Of a stretch of DNA of 64,000 bases, positions 8,378 to 17,568 are shown piece after piece. Numbering within the stretch: position 1 is the stretch's first letter; each line of letters starts with the position of its first letter. Source of the stretch: Tianweitania sp. UT-5YL-CI-8 (GTDB lineage Bacteria; Pseudomonadota; Alphaproteobacteria; Rhizobiales; Rhizobiaceae); assembly GCF_030010215.1 (NCBI RefSeq), contig NZ_JASCRR010000014.1, positions 1-64,000 on the forward strand, read 5' to 3'. The position numbers and the translations under genes were made by a program. A model generated the notes under the pieces. It saw nothing but the letters and a program-made list of their open reading frames with translations, made no database searches and was not told the origin of the DNA.

Positions 8378-10857
8378 TGGATATCTCGCCCGACGATTTT
8401 CCGGAGATCCGCTGGCATGGCCATTGGATTTGGACAGAGGAGCAGCCAGTCGCTTCGGGATCGCCGGCAGGCTGGGACCGCAAGCTGCGGGCTCCCGCGC
8501 ATGGCCTGTTCCGGCATCGGTTCCTGGTCGCTGACCTACCAGCCAAGGTGCCTGCGCGGATGACGGCGGATTCCCGTTACATGCTGTTCGTCAATGGTGT
8601 GCGCGTCGGCTACGGCCCGGTGCGCGGCCAATACCGTCGTCTGAGCTACGACATGTACGATCTCGCGCCGTATCTCCGGCGGGGCGAAAACACGATTGCT
8701 GTGTTGGTGAAATATTTCGGCCGCGCCACATCGGACTGGATGCCTGCGGTCGCGAATGCACGGGCCGGCAAGACCGGCGTGATGGTGTTCGAGGCCAAGG
8801 TCGGCGATGCGTGGGTCATCAGCGATGCGGATTGGAAATCCAGCATCGGCGCCGGGTGGCTCGATGATGCGCATGATCCCAAGACGCCGGAGATCGTTGC
8901 GGGCGTGCCGGTGGAGAGTTTTGATGCGCGGTTGACCGCGGTTGACTGGATGGTGCCGGAGTTTGACGACAGCACCTGGAGCCAGTCGCAGCGGATCGCG
9001 GCAGTGCATTTCGGCGCCCGCGGCCGTTCGCAGCCACCGACCGATCCTTATGGGCCGCTCTATCCTCGAAGCATCGCGCATTTGGGCGGAGCGCGTCGCC
9101 AGCCGGTGTCGATCGCCTCCAGCGTCCATATGTCTGCGCTTGACCTCGGACCGATCGGTCCGGCCGCGCGTGTGGAAGCGGCCATAGCCTCCTTGGGGGA
9201 GCCGACTGGCGAGGTTAAACTTGAAGTGCCCAAAGGTGGGCAGGTGTTGCTCCGCGTCGATATGGGCCGGATCGTTGCCGGTTTCGTCGACTTCACGGTG
9301 GCGGCGCCACCAGGCACAGTCTTCGAGTTTCACTATGCCGAGGAACGCGCCGGCAAGCCCGGGCCCTTCGGCGCGCATGGGGGCAACCGCTATGTCGCGC
9401 GTGGCCAGGACGACACCCATCGCGTGTTCGACAAGAAGGGCTTCCGCTACGCCTATATTCTCGTGCATAGCGCTACAGGGCCAGTTTCGCTCGACCATTT
9501 CTCAGTCCAAGAACATCTCTATCCGACGTCGGGCGAGGCCTATTTCCGCTGCTCCGACGATGAGCTGAACCGGCTCTACGCCGCCGGCCGCCGAACCGTC
9601 GAGCTCAATGCCTGGGATGCTTTCATCGATTGCCCCAGCCGCGAACAACGAGCCTGGGCTGGCGATGCGGTGGTGCATCAGATGGTGCATCTGGCGACCA
9701 ATGCCGACTGGCGACTGGCGCGACGTTATATCGAACTCTCAGACTCGCCGCGTTCCGACGGCATTCTGCCCATGAGCGTGGCGGGGGATGTCGAGGCCGG
9801 GGAAGGCTTCACCATCCCCGACTGGTCGCTACATTGGCTGCACGGCCTTTGGAGCCTCTATCGCCACCAAGGGGACCGCGAGTTCATCAAGGCCCACATG
9901 CCCGGCGCCGAGCGCGTCTTGCGCTGGTATCTGCCCTTCCTCACCCGCAGCGGTGTGCTTCAGGATGTGGTCGAGTGGAATCTCGTCGATTGGTCTGCGC
10001 TTTATTCCGAGGAGCAAAGCGCGATAGTCACGGCGCTCTGGGCCCGCGGGCTCAAGGAATTCGCCGAAATGGCCGAGTGGCTGGGCGAAGCGGCAAGTGC
10101 CACATGGGCGCGGGAACTGCATGACCGTTGCACGGCAGGATTCGAGCTGTTCTGGGACGAGGGCCGGGGACTCTATGTCGACCATGCCCGCGATGGCGTG
10201 GCGCAGCGACCGGTCAATCAGTTGGCAGGCGCCCTGGCCATTGTGTCAGGCCTCGCACCGCGCGAGCGCTGGGGGAAGATTATCTCCCCGATCACCGATC
10301 CTTCCCGGCTTGTTGTGCGAAGCTGGATGTTTCCCGGGCCCGACGCGTCGCCCGAAGCGGGCGCTGCCTCGTTCCGGCGCATGATCCTGGGCGGGCTGGT
10401 GCCGGACTGGGACGTCGAAACCGAGATCGTTCTTGCCGAGCCGTTCATGAGCTACGTGGTGCATGATGCGATGGTCATGTCGGGCGAGGCCCATCGCCTG
10501 CCGGACATGCTGCGGCGCTGGAGCGCCTTCCTCACCGATGGCTATGATACGTTTGGCGAGAACTGGGGCACTGGCACGCGCGTGCATGGCTGGTCCAGCA
10601 CGCCGACGCGCGATCTCGTAACCGCAATACTCGGCATCTCGCCGGCCTCGCCCGGCTTTGCCGCAGCACTTGTCACCCCGAGGCTGGGGTCAGTCGCCGG
10701 GGCCGAAGGGGCAGCGCCTTGTCCGCAAGGAATGATCCGGGTGAAGGCCAGAGATGGGCGGTTGATGATCGAAAGTCCGGTGCCGGTGCAAGTGGATTTG
10801 CCGGGCCGAGAAATGCAGACATTTGAAGCAGGTTCGATCGACATCGAACTGAACTAG
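8377..10857 (+). CDS. Alpha-L-rhamnosidase, GH78 family
   Basis: An 826-residue protein with the domain order of GH78 enzymes: an N-terminal beta-sandwich binding region (RWHGHWIWTEE, YMLFVNGVRVGYGP), a central concanavalin-like region, then the (alpha/alpha)6 barrel. The barrel holds AWDAFIDCPSREQRAWAGDA, the hallmark motif carrying the acidic catalytic residues, and later FGENWGTGTRVHGWSSTPT, the usual closing segment. No signal peptide is present, so it would act in the cytosol on imported rhamnosides. Rhamnose caps many flavonoid glycosides such as rutin and naringin. It is coupled to the hydrolase before it and lies 29 bases before the GH3 gene, so one transcript probably supplies transport and stepwise deglycosylation. 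Confidence 0.92.
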   Translation: MDISPDDFPEIRWHGHWIWTEEQPVASGSPAGWDRKLRAPAHGLFRHRFLVADLPAKVPARMTADSRYMLFVNGVRVGYGPVRGQYRRLSYDMYDLAPYLRRGENTIAVLVKYFGRATSDWMPAVANARAGKTGVMVFEAKVGDAWVISDADWKSSIGAGWLDDAHDPKTPEIVAGVPVESFDARLTAVDWMVPEFDDSTWSQSQRIAAVHFGARGRSQPPTDPYGPLYPRSIAHLGGARRQPVSIASSVHMSALDLGPIGPAARVEAAIASLGEPTGEVKLEVPKGGQVLLRVDMGRIVAGFVDFTVAAPPGTVFEFHYAEERAGKPGPFGAHGGNRYVARGQDDTHRVFDKKGFRYAYILVHSATGPVSLDHFSVQEHLYPTSGEAYFRCSDDELNRLYAAGRRTVELNAWDAFIDCPSREQRAWAGDAVVHQMVHLATNADWRLARRYIELSDSPRSDGILPMSVAGDVEAGEGFTIPDWSLHWLHGLWSLYRHQGDREFIKAHMPGAERVLRWYLPFLTRSGVLQDVVEWNLVDWSALYSEEQSAIVTALWARGLKEFAEMAEWLGEAASATWARELHDRCTAGFELFWDEGRGLYVDHARDGVAQRPVNQLAGALAIVSGLAPRERWGKIISPITDPSRLVVRSWMFPGPDASPEAGAASFRRMILGGLVPDWDVETEIVLAEPFMSYVVHDAMVMSGEAHRLPDMLRRWSAFLTDGYDTFGENWGTGTRVHGWSSTPTRDLVTAILGISPASPGFAAALVTPRLGSVAGAEGAAPCPQGMIRVKARDGRLMIESPVPVQVDLPGREMQTFEAGSIDIELN

Positions 10858-10886
10858 ACGCGGCGACAAGCCGACTGGAGGACAAG

Positions 10887-12539
10887 ATGCAGGACGATTT
10901 TTCACAAGCACCCTTCCATCTCGATAGCGACCAACTTGCTTGGGTCGAGGACCGAATGGGCGCGCTGACCCAGCGACAGAAGATCGCGCAGGTTTTCAAC
11001 GTGCTGGTCTGGGGCAGCAACGAAGATTCCATCGCCATGGTCGAGGAACTGCAGCCAGGCTCCATCGGCCGCTTCGACGTGGTGGACGCCGAGAGCGAGC
11101 AGACCTTTCTCAATCGGCTCAACGCCAAGTTCACCGTGCCCGTCGTGGTCACCACTGATCTTGAAGGCAGTTTTGCAACGCCCAAGCAGGCAACGCCATC
11201 GCCCAACCCCATGGCATTCGCGGCCATCAACGATCCTTCGACAACCGAGGCCGTCTCTGCCGCCATGGCGCGCCAGGCGGCGCCGATGGGCATCAAATGG
11301 TCGTTTACCCCGGCCGTCGACATCAACAAGGCCTGGCGCTCCGGCATTGTTGGTACGCGCAGCTATGGCTCCGATCAGGCAAAAATCCGCGAGCAGGCTC
11401 TGGCGCATATGCGTGGATTGCAGTCGGAAAACTGTGCCGCAACGGCCAAGCACTGGCCCGGCGAAGGCTATGATGACCGCGACCAGCATCTGGTGACCAC
11501 GGTCAATCCACTGTCGGTCGCCCAGTGGGAGGAGACCTATGGCGTGCTCTATAGAGCTCTGATCGATGGCGGCGTGCTATCCATCATGCCCGCTCATATC
11601 GCGTTCCCCGCCTATATGCGCGAAGTGGAAGGTGTCACAGGCCGGGACGCCTACCGTCCGGCTTCGATCAACCGAGCGCTCAACGAAAACCTCCTGCGCG
11701 GCAAGCTGGGCTTTAACGGCCTGCTCGTTTCCGACGCCACGCCAATGGCCGGGCTGACCTCGTGGATGAAGCGCGATGAACTGGTCGTGGAACTGCTCAA
11801 TACCGGCTGCGACGTCATTCTGTTCGCCAAGGATTTGCGTACCGATATCGAAACCCTTGAGGCTGCGCTGGCCGACGGACGGGTGAGCCAGGAACGGCTC
11901 GATCAGGCCGTGCGGCGGCAATTGGCGCTCAAGGCCAGGATCGGTCTCCATAAGGATGTTGGCCGCCTACCGTCGATCGCGTCCAACGAAAACGATGTGG
12001 CGCTGATCGCCGATGCTTTGAAACGCGCACCGACACTGGTCAAGGACAGCAAGCACCAACTGCCGATGACGCCAGATCGCTATCGCAAAGTGCTCCTGGT
12101 TTCCAAAGGCGTGGTTTTCCCACCCGCGCCCCGGCCCTTGCCGCTGGCGATGATCGACATGATGCGCGGCGAAGGCTTCGAGGTCACGCATCATCAGTGG
12201 GGCACGCCGGTGGACCCAACGGGGTTCGATCTCGTGCTCTATGTTTTCGCGGAAGAGACGCTGCTGACGCGCGGCATTGTCTCGCTCAACTGGCTGGAAA
12301 TGAACGGCCAGTTCGAGGCTGCGATGAACCGCCCCTGGCATGATGTGCCCACGATCATGGTGTCGTTCGGCTGGCCCTATTACCTCGCCGAGGCAACGCT
12401 GGTGCCCACCTATGTCAATGCCTATGCAGCGCACCCGGCCATGCAGCGAAATGTGCTCGATGCTCTAATGGGCCGCGCCAAATTTCCAGGCGTCAGCCCA
12501 GTCGACCCCTGGGTCGGCATGGACCCCGCCATTGGCTGA
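10887..12539 (+). CDS. Glycoside hydrolase family 3 enzyme
   Basis: A 550-residue GH3 enzyme, made of the N-terminal TIM barrel plus a short C-terminal alpha/beta domain. The substrate-binding KHWPGEG motif (the family KH...PG motif) lies near residue 190 and the catalytic nucleophile is the aspartate of GLLVSDATPM near residue 283. No secretion signal is visible. GGAGG precedes the ATG. GH3 covers beta-glucosidases and beta-N-acetylhexosaminidases. The KHWPGEG motif followed by D-D-R-D-Q-H resembles the hexosaminidase-like branch, but the operon context after a rhamnosidase argues for removal of the inner beta-glucose of a rutinoside. Substrate is therefore unsettled. It ends immediately against the convergent LysR gene. 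Confidence 0.88.
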   Translation: MQDDFSQAPFHLDSDQLAWVEDRMGALTQRQKIAQVFNVLVWGSNEDSIAMVEELQPGSIGRFDVVDAESEQTFLNRLNAKFTVPVVVTTDLEGSFATPKQATPSPNPMAFAAINDPSTTEAVSAAMARQAAPMGIKWSFTPAVDINKAWRSGIVGTRSYGSDQAKIREQALAHMRGLQSENCAATAKHWPGEGYDDRDQHLVTTVNPLSVAQWEETYGVLYRALIDGGVLSIMPAHIAFPAYMREVEGVTGRDAYRPASINRALNENLLRGKLGFNGLLVSDATPMAGLTSWMKRDELVVELLNTGCDVILFAKDLRTDIETLEAALADGRVSQERLDQAVRRQLALKARIGLHKDVGRLPSIASNENDVALIADALKRAPTLVKDSKHQLPMTPDRYRKVLLVSKGVVFPPAPRPLPLAMIDMMRGEGFEVTHHQWGTPVDPTGFDLVLYVFAEETLLTRGIVSLNWLEMNGQFEAAMNRPWHDVPTIMVSFGWPYYLAEATLVPTYVNAYAAHPAMQRNVLDALMGRAKFPGVSPVDPWVGMDPAIG

Positions 12540-13457
12540 TTAGTTGCCGTGGAGGGTGTCGAGTGGGCGCTCGCAGATGATCTGGCGCACCCATTTGAGG
12601 CAAGCATCCTCCTCGGCGAACTTGCCCCACTGCAGAACCAGCCGGTTCTCCGGCACATCGAAGGGCAAGGGTTTCACCACGAGTGGCAATATCCCCGCAG
12701 CCTGGCTGGCCAGTGACTCGGGCACAGTGCCGATGCGGTCGGTGCCGACAATCATCCAGGGCACGGCGGTGAAGGAATTGACCATCACCGCCGAGCGCAA
12801 CATGCCATGCGTCTGCTCGATGAGATTGCGATCTGCCGGGACCTTGGCCATCTGGCCGATCTCGAGCGTCACATGTTGGGATGCCAGATAAGCGTCCGCG
12901 GTAAGCTCGGCTTTCGCCAGAGCGCTGTCCTTCCACAACAGACAGGCGAAGGGTTCGCGATAAAGCTCCTGCATCGGATGTGTGGGCGAGGTATACTGGC
13001 GGGGAATGAGCAGAAAATCCATCCGTCCCTGTTCCAGATAGACATGCGGCGGATGCGCGATGGGTCGAATGTTGAAGACGATGCCCGGCGCCAGTGCGGC
13101 GATGCGACGACTGATCGAGGCCATGAAGACGACGCTCGCCACATCCGAGGTCATGATGGTGATGGTGCGCTGCTGCTCCTCGGGGTGGAATTCTGGGGCG
13201 GCAAGCACGCGCCGGTCGATCTGCCGCAGCACGTCTCGCACCTCGGCATGAATGACACGGGCGCGATCAGTCATCATCATTTTCCGGCCCACGCGCACGA
13301 GCAGGTCGTCGCCGAAATAGTCACGTAGCCGGGTCAAGGCGTTGCTGGTTGCCGCTTGGCTTAGATGCAGCCGATTGGCCGCCTTGGTGACGCTCAGCTC
13401 GTCGAGCAGCGCTTCCAGGGCGACCAGGAGATTAAGATCGAGATTTCGAAATCGCAT
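12540..13457 (-). CDS. NodD-like LysR-family transcriptional regulator
   Basis: A 305-residue LysR regulator whose opening MRFRNLDLNLLVALEALLDE and helix-turn-helix (TKAANRLHLSQAATSNALTRLR, residues about 22-43, followed by YFGDDLLVRVGRKMMMTDRA) closely follow rhizobial NodD proteins, which bind plant flavonoids. The effector domain also has NodD-like segments such as DFLLIPRQY. It is the third gene of a minus-strand set (ThDP enzyme, aldehyde dehydrogenase, regulator) and converges with the glycosidase operon with no intergenic space. I infer an inducer that is a flavonoid or a breakdown product. I did not find a full nod box in the window. The subfamily call is from remembered NodD sequence, not a search. 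Confidence 0.85.
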   Translation of the reverse strand: MRFRNLDLNLLVALEALLDELSVTKAANRLHLSQAATSNALTRLRDYFGDDLLVRVGRKMMMTDRARVIHAEVRDVLRQIDRRVLAAPEFHPEEQQRTITIMTSDVASVVFMASISRRIAALAPGIVFNIRPIAHPPHVYLEQGRMDFLLIPRQYTSPTHPMQELYREPFACLLWKDSALAKAELTADAYLASQHVTLEIGQMAKVPADRNLIEQTHGMLRSAVMVNSFTAVPWMIVGTDRIGTVPESLASQAAGILPLVVKPLPFDVPENRLVLQWGKFAEEDACLKWVRQIICERPLDTLHGN

Positions 13458-13498
13458 GCCAGGCCTCCGGAGACTATCCTAAGGCAAGTGGGCCTGCT

Positions 13499-14944
13499 TT
13501 AGAACGGATAGTGCTGGTGCGGATCTTCGACAGTCACCCAGCGGAGGTCGGTGAATTCGGCGATCGCCGCCTTGCCGCCGAACCGGCCATACCCCGAGCC
13601 CTTGACGCCGCCAAAGGGCATTTGCGCCTCATCGCCGACTGTGGGGCCATTGATATGGCAAATGCCGGTTTCGAGCCGGGCAGCAAGCCCCATGGCGCGG
13701 GAGATGTCTCGGCTGAAGATAGCCGAGGAGAGGCCAAACTCGGTGTCATTGGCGATTGCGATAGCCTCGTCCTCGTTTGAAACGCGAATTATCGGCTTGA
13801 CGGGGCCGAAGCTTTCTTCGGCATAGATGCGCATGTTGGAGGTGACATTATCAACCAGCGTGGCCTCGACCACCGTACCAATACGCTTACCGCCGGCGCG
13901 CAGCGTTGCGCCTTTCGCCAGAGCGTCGGCCAGCATTTCCTCATTGCGGGTGGCAGCGTGGCCGCTGATCAGTGAGCCGAGAACGACGTGGCCGCGCGGG
14001 TCGCCGGCGGGAAGCTGGGCAGCGCGGGCGGCGAGTTTTTCGACGAATTCATCAGCGACGCTTTGGTCGACGATGATGCGTTCGGTCGACATGCAGATTT
14101 GCCCCTGGTTCATGAAGCACCCGAAGATCGCAGCATTTACTGCGGCGTCGATGTTAGCGTCGTCGAGGACGATAAAGGGCGCCTTGCCACCGAGTTCAAG
14201 CAGAGCGGGCTTGAGGTGGTGACCAGCCAAAGCGCCGATGCGGCGGCCGACCGTTGTGGAGCCGGTAAAATTGACGCGGCGAACGCTTGGATGAGCGATC
14301 AGCGCTTCGACGACTTCTGCAGCATCCGAGGGATCATTGGTAAGCACATTGATAACGCCAGGAGGCACGCCCGCCTCGTGCAGGCACTGTCCGATCAACC
14401 GATGTACGCCAGGGCAGGACTCTGAGGCCTTGAGCACGACCGTATTGCCACAAGCGATGGGCATGGCGATGGCGCGGGTGCCGAGGATGACGGGTGCATT
14501 CCATGGTGCGATGCCGAGGCACACACCGGCCGGCTGGCGAATCGCCATCGCCAGGGTTCCAGGCTTGTCGGACGGTATGACATCACCCACGATTTGAGTG
14601 GTCATAGCAGCTGCTTCGCGCAGCATGTTGGCGGCGAGCATGACGTTAAAGCCTGCCCATGGCGCGGTGGCGCCGGTTTCAGCGATCATCAGGCCGATGA
14701 ATTCTTCGACCTTGCTGTCCATGATGTCGGCAGCCTTCATCAGGAGCTTGCGCCGCTCGTTGGGACCGGTCTTGGACCAGGTCTTGAAGGCTGTCGCGGC
14801 AGCCGCGACCGCCGCATTGGCATCTTCCACCTTGGCAGCGGGGGCGCGCGTTGCGAGTTGCCCGGTGAAGGGGTCGTGGCGGTCATATGTCGTGCCGCCG
14901 CTTGCGCCACGCTCGACGCCGTCCAAGAGAAATCCGATGTCCAT
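13499..14944 (-). CDS. NAD(P)-dependent aldehyde dehydrogenase
   Basis: A 481-residue ALDH-superfamily enzyme. The catalytic glutamate lies in LELGGKAPF (near residue 250), the nucleophilic cysteine in NQGQICMSTERI (near residue 280), and APWNAP and FTGSTTVGR are the nucleotide-binding landmarks. ICMSTER following the cysteine region is typical of the vanillin/salicylaldehyde/benzaldehyde dehydrogenase branch. It lies 18 bases after a ThDP-dependent decarboxylase-like gene on the same strand. The pair would convert an aryl-2-oxoacid to an aldehyde and then to the carboxylic acid. GGAGG lies before the ATG. The aromatic substrate is inference from context. Confidence 0.92.
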   Translation of the reverse strand: MDIGFLLDGVERGASGGTTYDRHDPFTGQLATRAPAAKVEDANAAVAAAATAFKTWSKTGPNERRKLLMKAADIMDSKVEEFIGLMIAETGATAPWAGFNVMLAANMLREAAAMTTQIVGDVIPSDKPGTLAMAIRQPAGVCLGIAPWNAPVILGTRAIAMPIACGNTVVLKASESCPGVHRLIGQCLHEAGVPPGVINVLTNDPSDAAEVVEALIAHPSVRRVNFTGSTTVGRRIGALAGHHLKPALLELGGKAPFIVLDDANIDAAVNAAIFGCFMNQGQICMSTERIIVDQSVADEFVEKLAARAAQLPAGDPRGHVVLGSLISGHAATRNEEMLADALAKGATLRAGGKRIGTVVEATLVDNVTSNMRIYAEESFGPVKPIIRVSNEDEAIAIANDTEFGLSSAIFSRDISRAMGLAARLETGICHINGPTVGDEAQMPFGGVKGSGYGRFGGKAAIAEFTDLRWVTVEDPHQHYPF

Positions 14945-14962
14945 TAAATCCTCCTTAGTGAA

Positions 14963-16660
14963 TCAGGCTGCAACGACGCCCTTGCCGATGGCGCCAAAGC
15001 GCGGCATCGAGGGGTGGGGCACGAAGGCAACGCGGCAATCGATTACCGACGGCAAGTTCGACTGCCGCGCGCGCTCGAGGGCCGAAGCCAACTGCTCGGG
15101 CGCTGTTACCGTCTCTCCATGGCAGCCAAAGCCGCGCGCGATAGCCGCATAATCGGTGCCGGAAAGCACGGTTCCAAATTCGAAGCCCGCCTTTTTCTGG
15201 CCGGCCTGAATGACGCCCCATGCTTCGTTGTTGTGAATGATCGTGATGGTGTTGAGACCGTAGCGGCGCGCAGTATCAAGTTCCTGCATGGTGAAGCCGA
15301 AGCTGCCGTCACCGGTGACATTGACAACCATGCGATCGGGATAGGCGAGCCGCAGCGCCAGCGCATAGGGCGTGCCGAATCCCAGTTGCGCCATTCCCGG
15401 TTCGTGAAACCGGGTCCGTGCAGCGAGCGCTGGCAGGATGTCGTTGCTCCAAAAACTGGTGTGACCACCGTCATAGGTAAGCAGTGCATCCGCGGGCAGG
15501 GCCTCTGCGATGGCGCCGCTGAGGGTGGCGGGGTGCATGACGCCGTTTATCGGCCGGGCTTCTGTAGTCAGGTCCTTGCGGTAGTCCGACCACTCCTGGT
15601 GAAGCGTTTCCGTCCATTTTCGCGCCGGCAGAGGTTGGGAAAGCTCGCAGATCTGCTGCTCGATCATTTCCACCGCAAGCCTGGCGTCGGCAAGCATGCC
15701 GATCTCAGCGGGAAACAGGCGACCGATTGCGGCGCTGTCGGTATCGATCTGGATCAGCTTGGCGGTCGGGTCGAGCATCGGGCCTTGTTCGTCCCACATC
15801 CAGGATGAAAAGCGGCAGCCAACCGAGAGAACCACGTCCGCCTCGCGCAGTGCCCGGTGCAAGGCAGGGCCACCAATGACTCCCCCGTGGCCAACGAAGT
15901 TGGAATGGGTGGTGGGAATGGCGCCGATGCCCATCTGGGTCGATGTCGCTGCGGCGCTGATGAAGCTGGCGAGGGACGAAAGCACTTCACCTGCGCCTGC
16001 AATGACTGCACCGCCGCCGGCGATCACGAACGGGCGTTCGGCGCCGAGCAGCAGACGGGCAGCTGCCTGGGCGTCGGTCACATGCGGGCAGGGGCCCGAA
16101 GCAGCGCGATAGCGATATGGGGAAAGACTTGCGTCCGGCATGTCGAAGCTGCCGGCCAGAATATCCGCCGGGATAGAGACATGAACGGGCCCTGGCCGGC
16201 CGCTGAGTGCCTCGCGAAAAGCCATTCGCATGATTTCGGGGATACGCCTGCCGTCGCGAACGGTGAGCGAGAATTTGGTTATCGGCGCCAGCATGCGTTC
16301 GAGATCCATGTCCATCATCATGCCCCGGCCGGGCGCGATGAGGTGCGTGGCATTGGACGAGGTAATGGCGATCAGGGGCAGGTTGTTGTTGAAGGCGCTG
16401 GCGATGCCAGAGACGAGATTGCCACCGCCCGGACCGATTTCGCCCAAGGCCACGGCAACCTGGCCCGTTCCGGCAAAGATGCCTGCTGCCATGTGGGCCG
16501 CTGATGCCTCATGGCGCACACCGACGAACCGAATATCGGACTGCTCCGACAGGGCACGCATCAAGGGCCCGAGTTTGCCGCTGGCAATGCCGAAGGCGAA
16601 ACGAACGTTTTCCTGCATAAGACAGGAGACAATGGCGCTGCTAGCGGCAAGCTTGGGCAA
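14963..16660 (-). CDS. Thiamine diphosphate-dependent enzyme (acetolactate synthase/benzoylformate decarboxylase-like)
   Basis: A 565-residue three-domain ThDP enzyme. The N-terminal pyrimidine-binding domain has the activating glutamate in GVRHEASAAHMAAG, the central domain has FVIAGGGAVIAGAG, and the C-terminal domain has the diphosphate motif GDGSFGFTMQELDTA ending in HNN. The start is TTG at 16660, with GGAGGAAG at good distance; no ATG fits better. The family includes acetolactate synthases, oxalyl-CoA and benzoylformate decarboxylases. No regulatory subunit gene is adjacent, and the next gene is an aldehyde dehydrogenase, so decarboxylation of an aromatic 2-oxoacid is the better reading. 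Exact substrate cannot be told from motifs. Confidence 0.87.
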   Translation of the reverse strand: MPKLAASSAIVSCLMQENVRFAFGIASGKLGPLMRALSEQSDIRFVGVRHEASAAHMAAGIFAGTGQVAVALGEIGPGGGNLVSGIASAFNNNLPLIAITSSNATHLIAPGRGMMMDMDLERMLAPITKFSLTVRDGRRIPEIMRMAFREALSGRPGPVHVSIPADILAGSFDMPDASLSPYRYRAASGPCPHVTDAQAAARLLLGAERPFVIAGGGAVIAGAGEVLSSLASFISAAATSTQMGIGAIPTTHSNFVGHGGVIGGPALHRALREADVVLSVGCRFSSWMWDEQGPMLDPTAKLIQIDTDSAAIGRLFPAEIGMLADARLAVEMIEQQICELSQPLPARKWTETLHQEWSDYRKDLTTEARPINGVMHPATLSGAIAEALPADALLTYDGGHTSFWSNDILPALAARTRFHEPGMAQLGFGTPYALALRLAYPDRMVVNVTGDGSFGFTMQELDTARRYGLNTITIIHNNEAWGVIQAGQKKAGFEFGTVLSGTDYAAIARGFGCHGETVTAPEQLASALERARQSNLPSVIDCRVAFVPHPSMPRFGAIGKGVVAA

Positions 16661-16701
16661 AACACTTCCTCCGAGCGCCTTCTCCGGCGCTATTGGCCGG
16701 A

Positions 16702-16730
16702 ATAGTTAAACGCTCGTACAAATTTGGCAA
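16702..16730 (-). promoter_or_regulatory. Candidate promoter and operator for the ThDP enzyme operon
   Basis: On the minus strand TTGCCA (16725-16730) and TAACTA (16703-16708) are 16 bases apart, a plausible sigma-70 pair 42 bases before the TTG start. Within it, TTAAACGCTCG (plus strand 16706-16716) matches 10 of 11 bases of TTAAGCGCTCG at 17494-17504 upstream of the TRAP genes. I infer a shared binding site for the TetR regulator encoded between them. Confidence 0.35.
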
Positions 16731-16738
16731 GTGCCCTT

Positions 16739-17425
16739 TTACGGTGCTGGTGCGAGCATGCCCTGAATCAAGAACGGCATGACCTGCCGGAACAATTCCT
16801 TCCGGTCAGAGGGATCGCAACCGCCGCCCGATACAGTCAGAATGCCGGGTGGGGCAGGGCGTGTGTCGAAGAACAGCAAGGTCCCGACCAGCGCATAGAG
16901 ACGCCAGATGACGGTGTTGCGCGGCAATTGCGGAAGGCAGCGCTGCAGCTCATCAACGAAGGCGATGTTAACGGCGGCAAAGGCACGCGAGGCGATGTCT
17001 TCGAAGACATCGGAGCGTTCGCTGACCATGACGGAATGGAGCCTGGCAAAGGCGCCGCTGGAGACTTCATCCCCAAAAATCAGCGGTGAAACATAGATTT
17101 CCAGCACTTCTTCGAGCGTTGGCTCGCGGCCGGTACGCTTGGCCTGGGTCAGGCGATGAAGGCGGTCGGCCACATGATCAGAGGTGTTGATCCGGATAAC
17201 TTCCTCGAACAGGGCTTCCTTGGTGCCATAGTGATAATTGACCAGGGCAGCGTTGACGCCGGCCTCCTGAGCAATGGCACGGACGGAGACTGCGTTGTAG
17301 CCGAACTCGGAAAAAAGGCGGGTGGCTGCAGCCAGCAGCTTACGGCGCGTGGCCTGCGCGCCGCTCTCGCTCGGCTCGTCGGCCTTACGGCGGCGGCGCT
17401 GCGCCGGCTTGTCGTCGATAGTCAT
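16739..17425 (-). CDS. TetR-family transcriptional regulator
   Basis: A 228-residue TetR repressor. A basic N-terminus (AQRRRRKADE) precedes the helix-turn-helix FGYNAVSVRAIAQEAGVNAA and the family hallmark LVNYHYGTKEALF. The C-terminal half is a variable ligand-binding domain related to the TetR_C CecR-like group. The gene lies between the ThDP enzyme operon (same strand, downstream) and the divergent TRAP operon, so it probably controls both in response to a substrate or its CoA ester. A repeated 11-base motif lies upstream of each operon. The ATG at 17425 has GGAGATG about six bases upstream. Confidence 0.9.
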   Translation of the reverse strand: MTIDDKPAQRRRRKADEPSESGAQATRRKLLAAATRLFSEFGYNAVSVRAIAQEAGVNAALVNYHYGTKEALFEEVIRINTSDHVADRLHRLTQAKRTGREPTLEEVLEIYVSPLIFGDEVSSGAFARLHSVMVSERSDVFEDIASRAFAAVNIAFVDELQRCLPQLPRNTVIWRLYALVGTLLFFDTRPAPPGILTVSGGGCDPSDRKELFRQVMPFLIQGMLAPAP

Positions 17426-17485
17426 GACCGGACATCTCCTCGCTTCGAAGCTACACCGAATTTTTCAATCGCGCCATTTTTCATC

Positions 17486-17520
17486 TTGACGAATTAAGCG
17501 CTCGATTTAATCATGTGTTT
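17486..17520 (+). promoter_or_regulatory. Candidate TRAP operon promoter with TetR operator
   Basis: TTGACG (17486-17491) is followed after 17 bases by AATCAT, a possible sigma-70 pair reading toward the TRAP genes. Overlapping it are ATTAA (17493-17497) and TTAAT (17507-17511), an inverted pair around GCGCTCGAT. TTAAGCGCTCG here recurs with one mismatch at 16706. The site lies about 60 bases upstream of the divergent TetR start, which suits autorepression. Confidence 0.4.
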
Positions 17521-17568
17521 AATAGTGTTCAGAGAGCACGGCCGCGCAAAGCGGCATGGAGGGGATCG

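Noticed and set aside
8536-9498. 320-codon minus-strand frame within the rhamnosidase gene
   Set aside because: No motif, no ribosome binding site, entirely antisense to GH78 catalytic sequence.
13458-16738. nod box for the NodD-like regulator
   Set aside because: No convincing ATC-N9-GAT repeat set was seen here or upstream of the operons at 4742 and 21213, so no operator was assigned.
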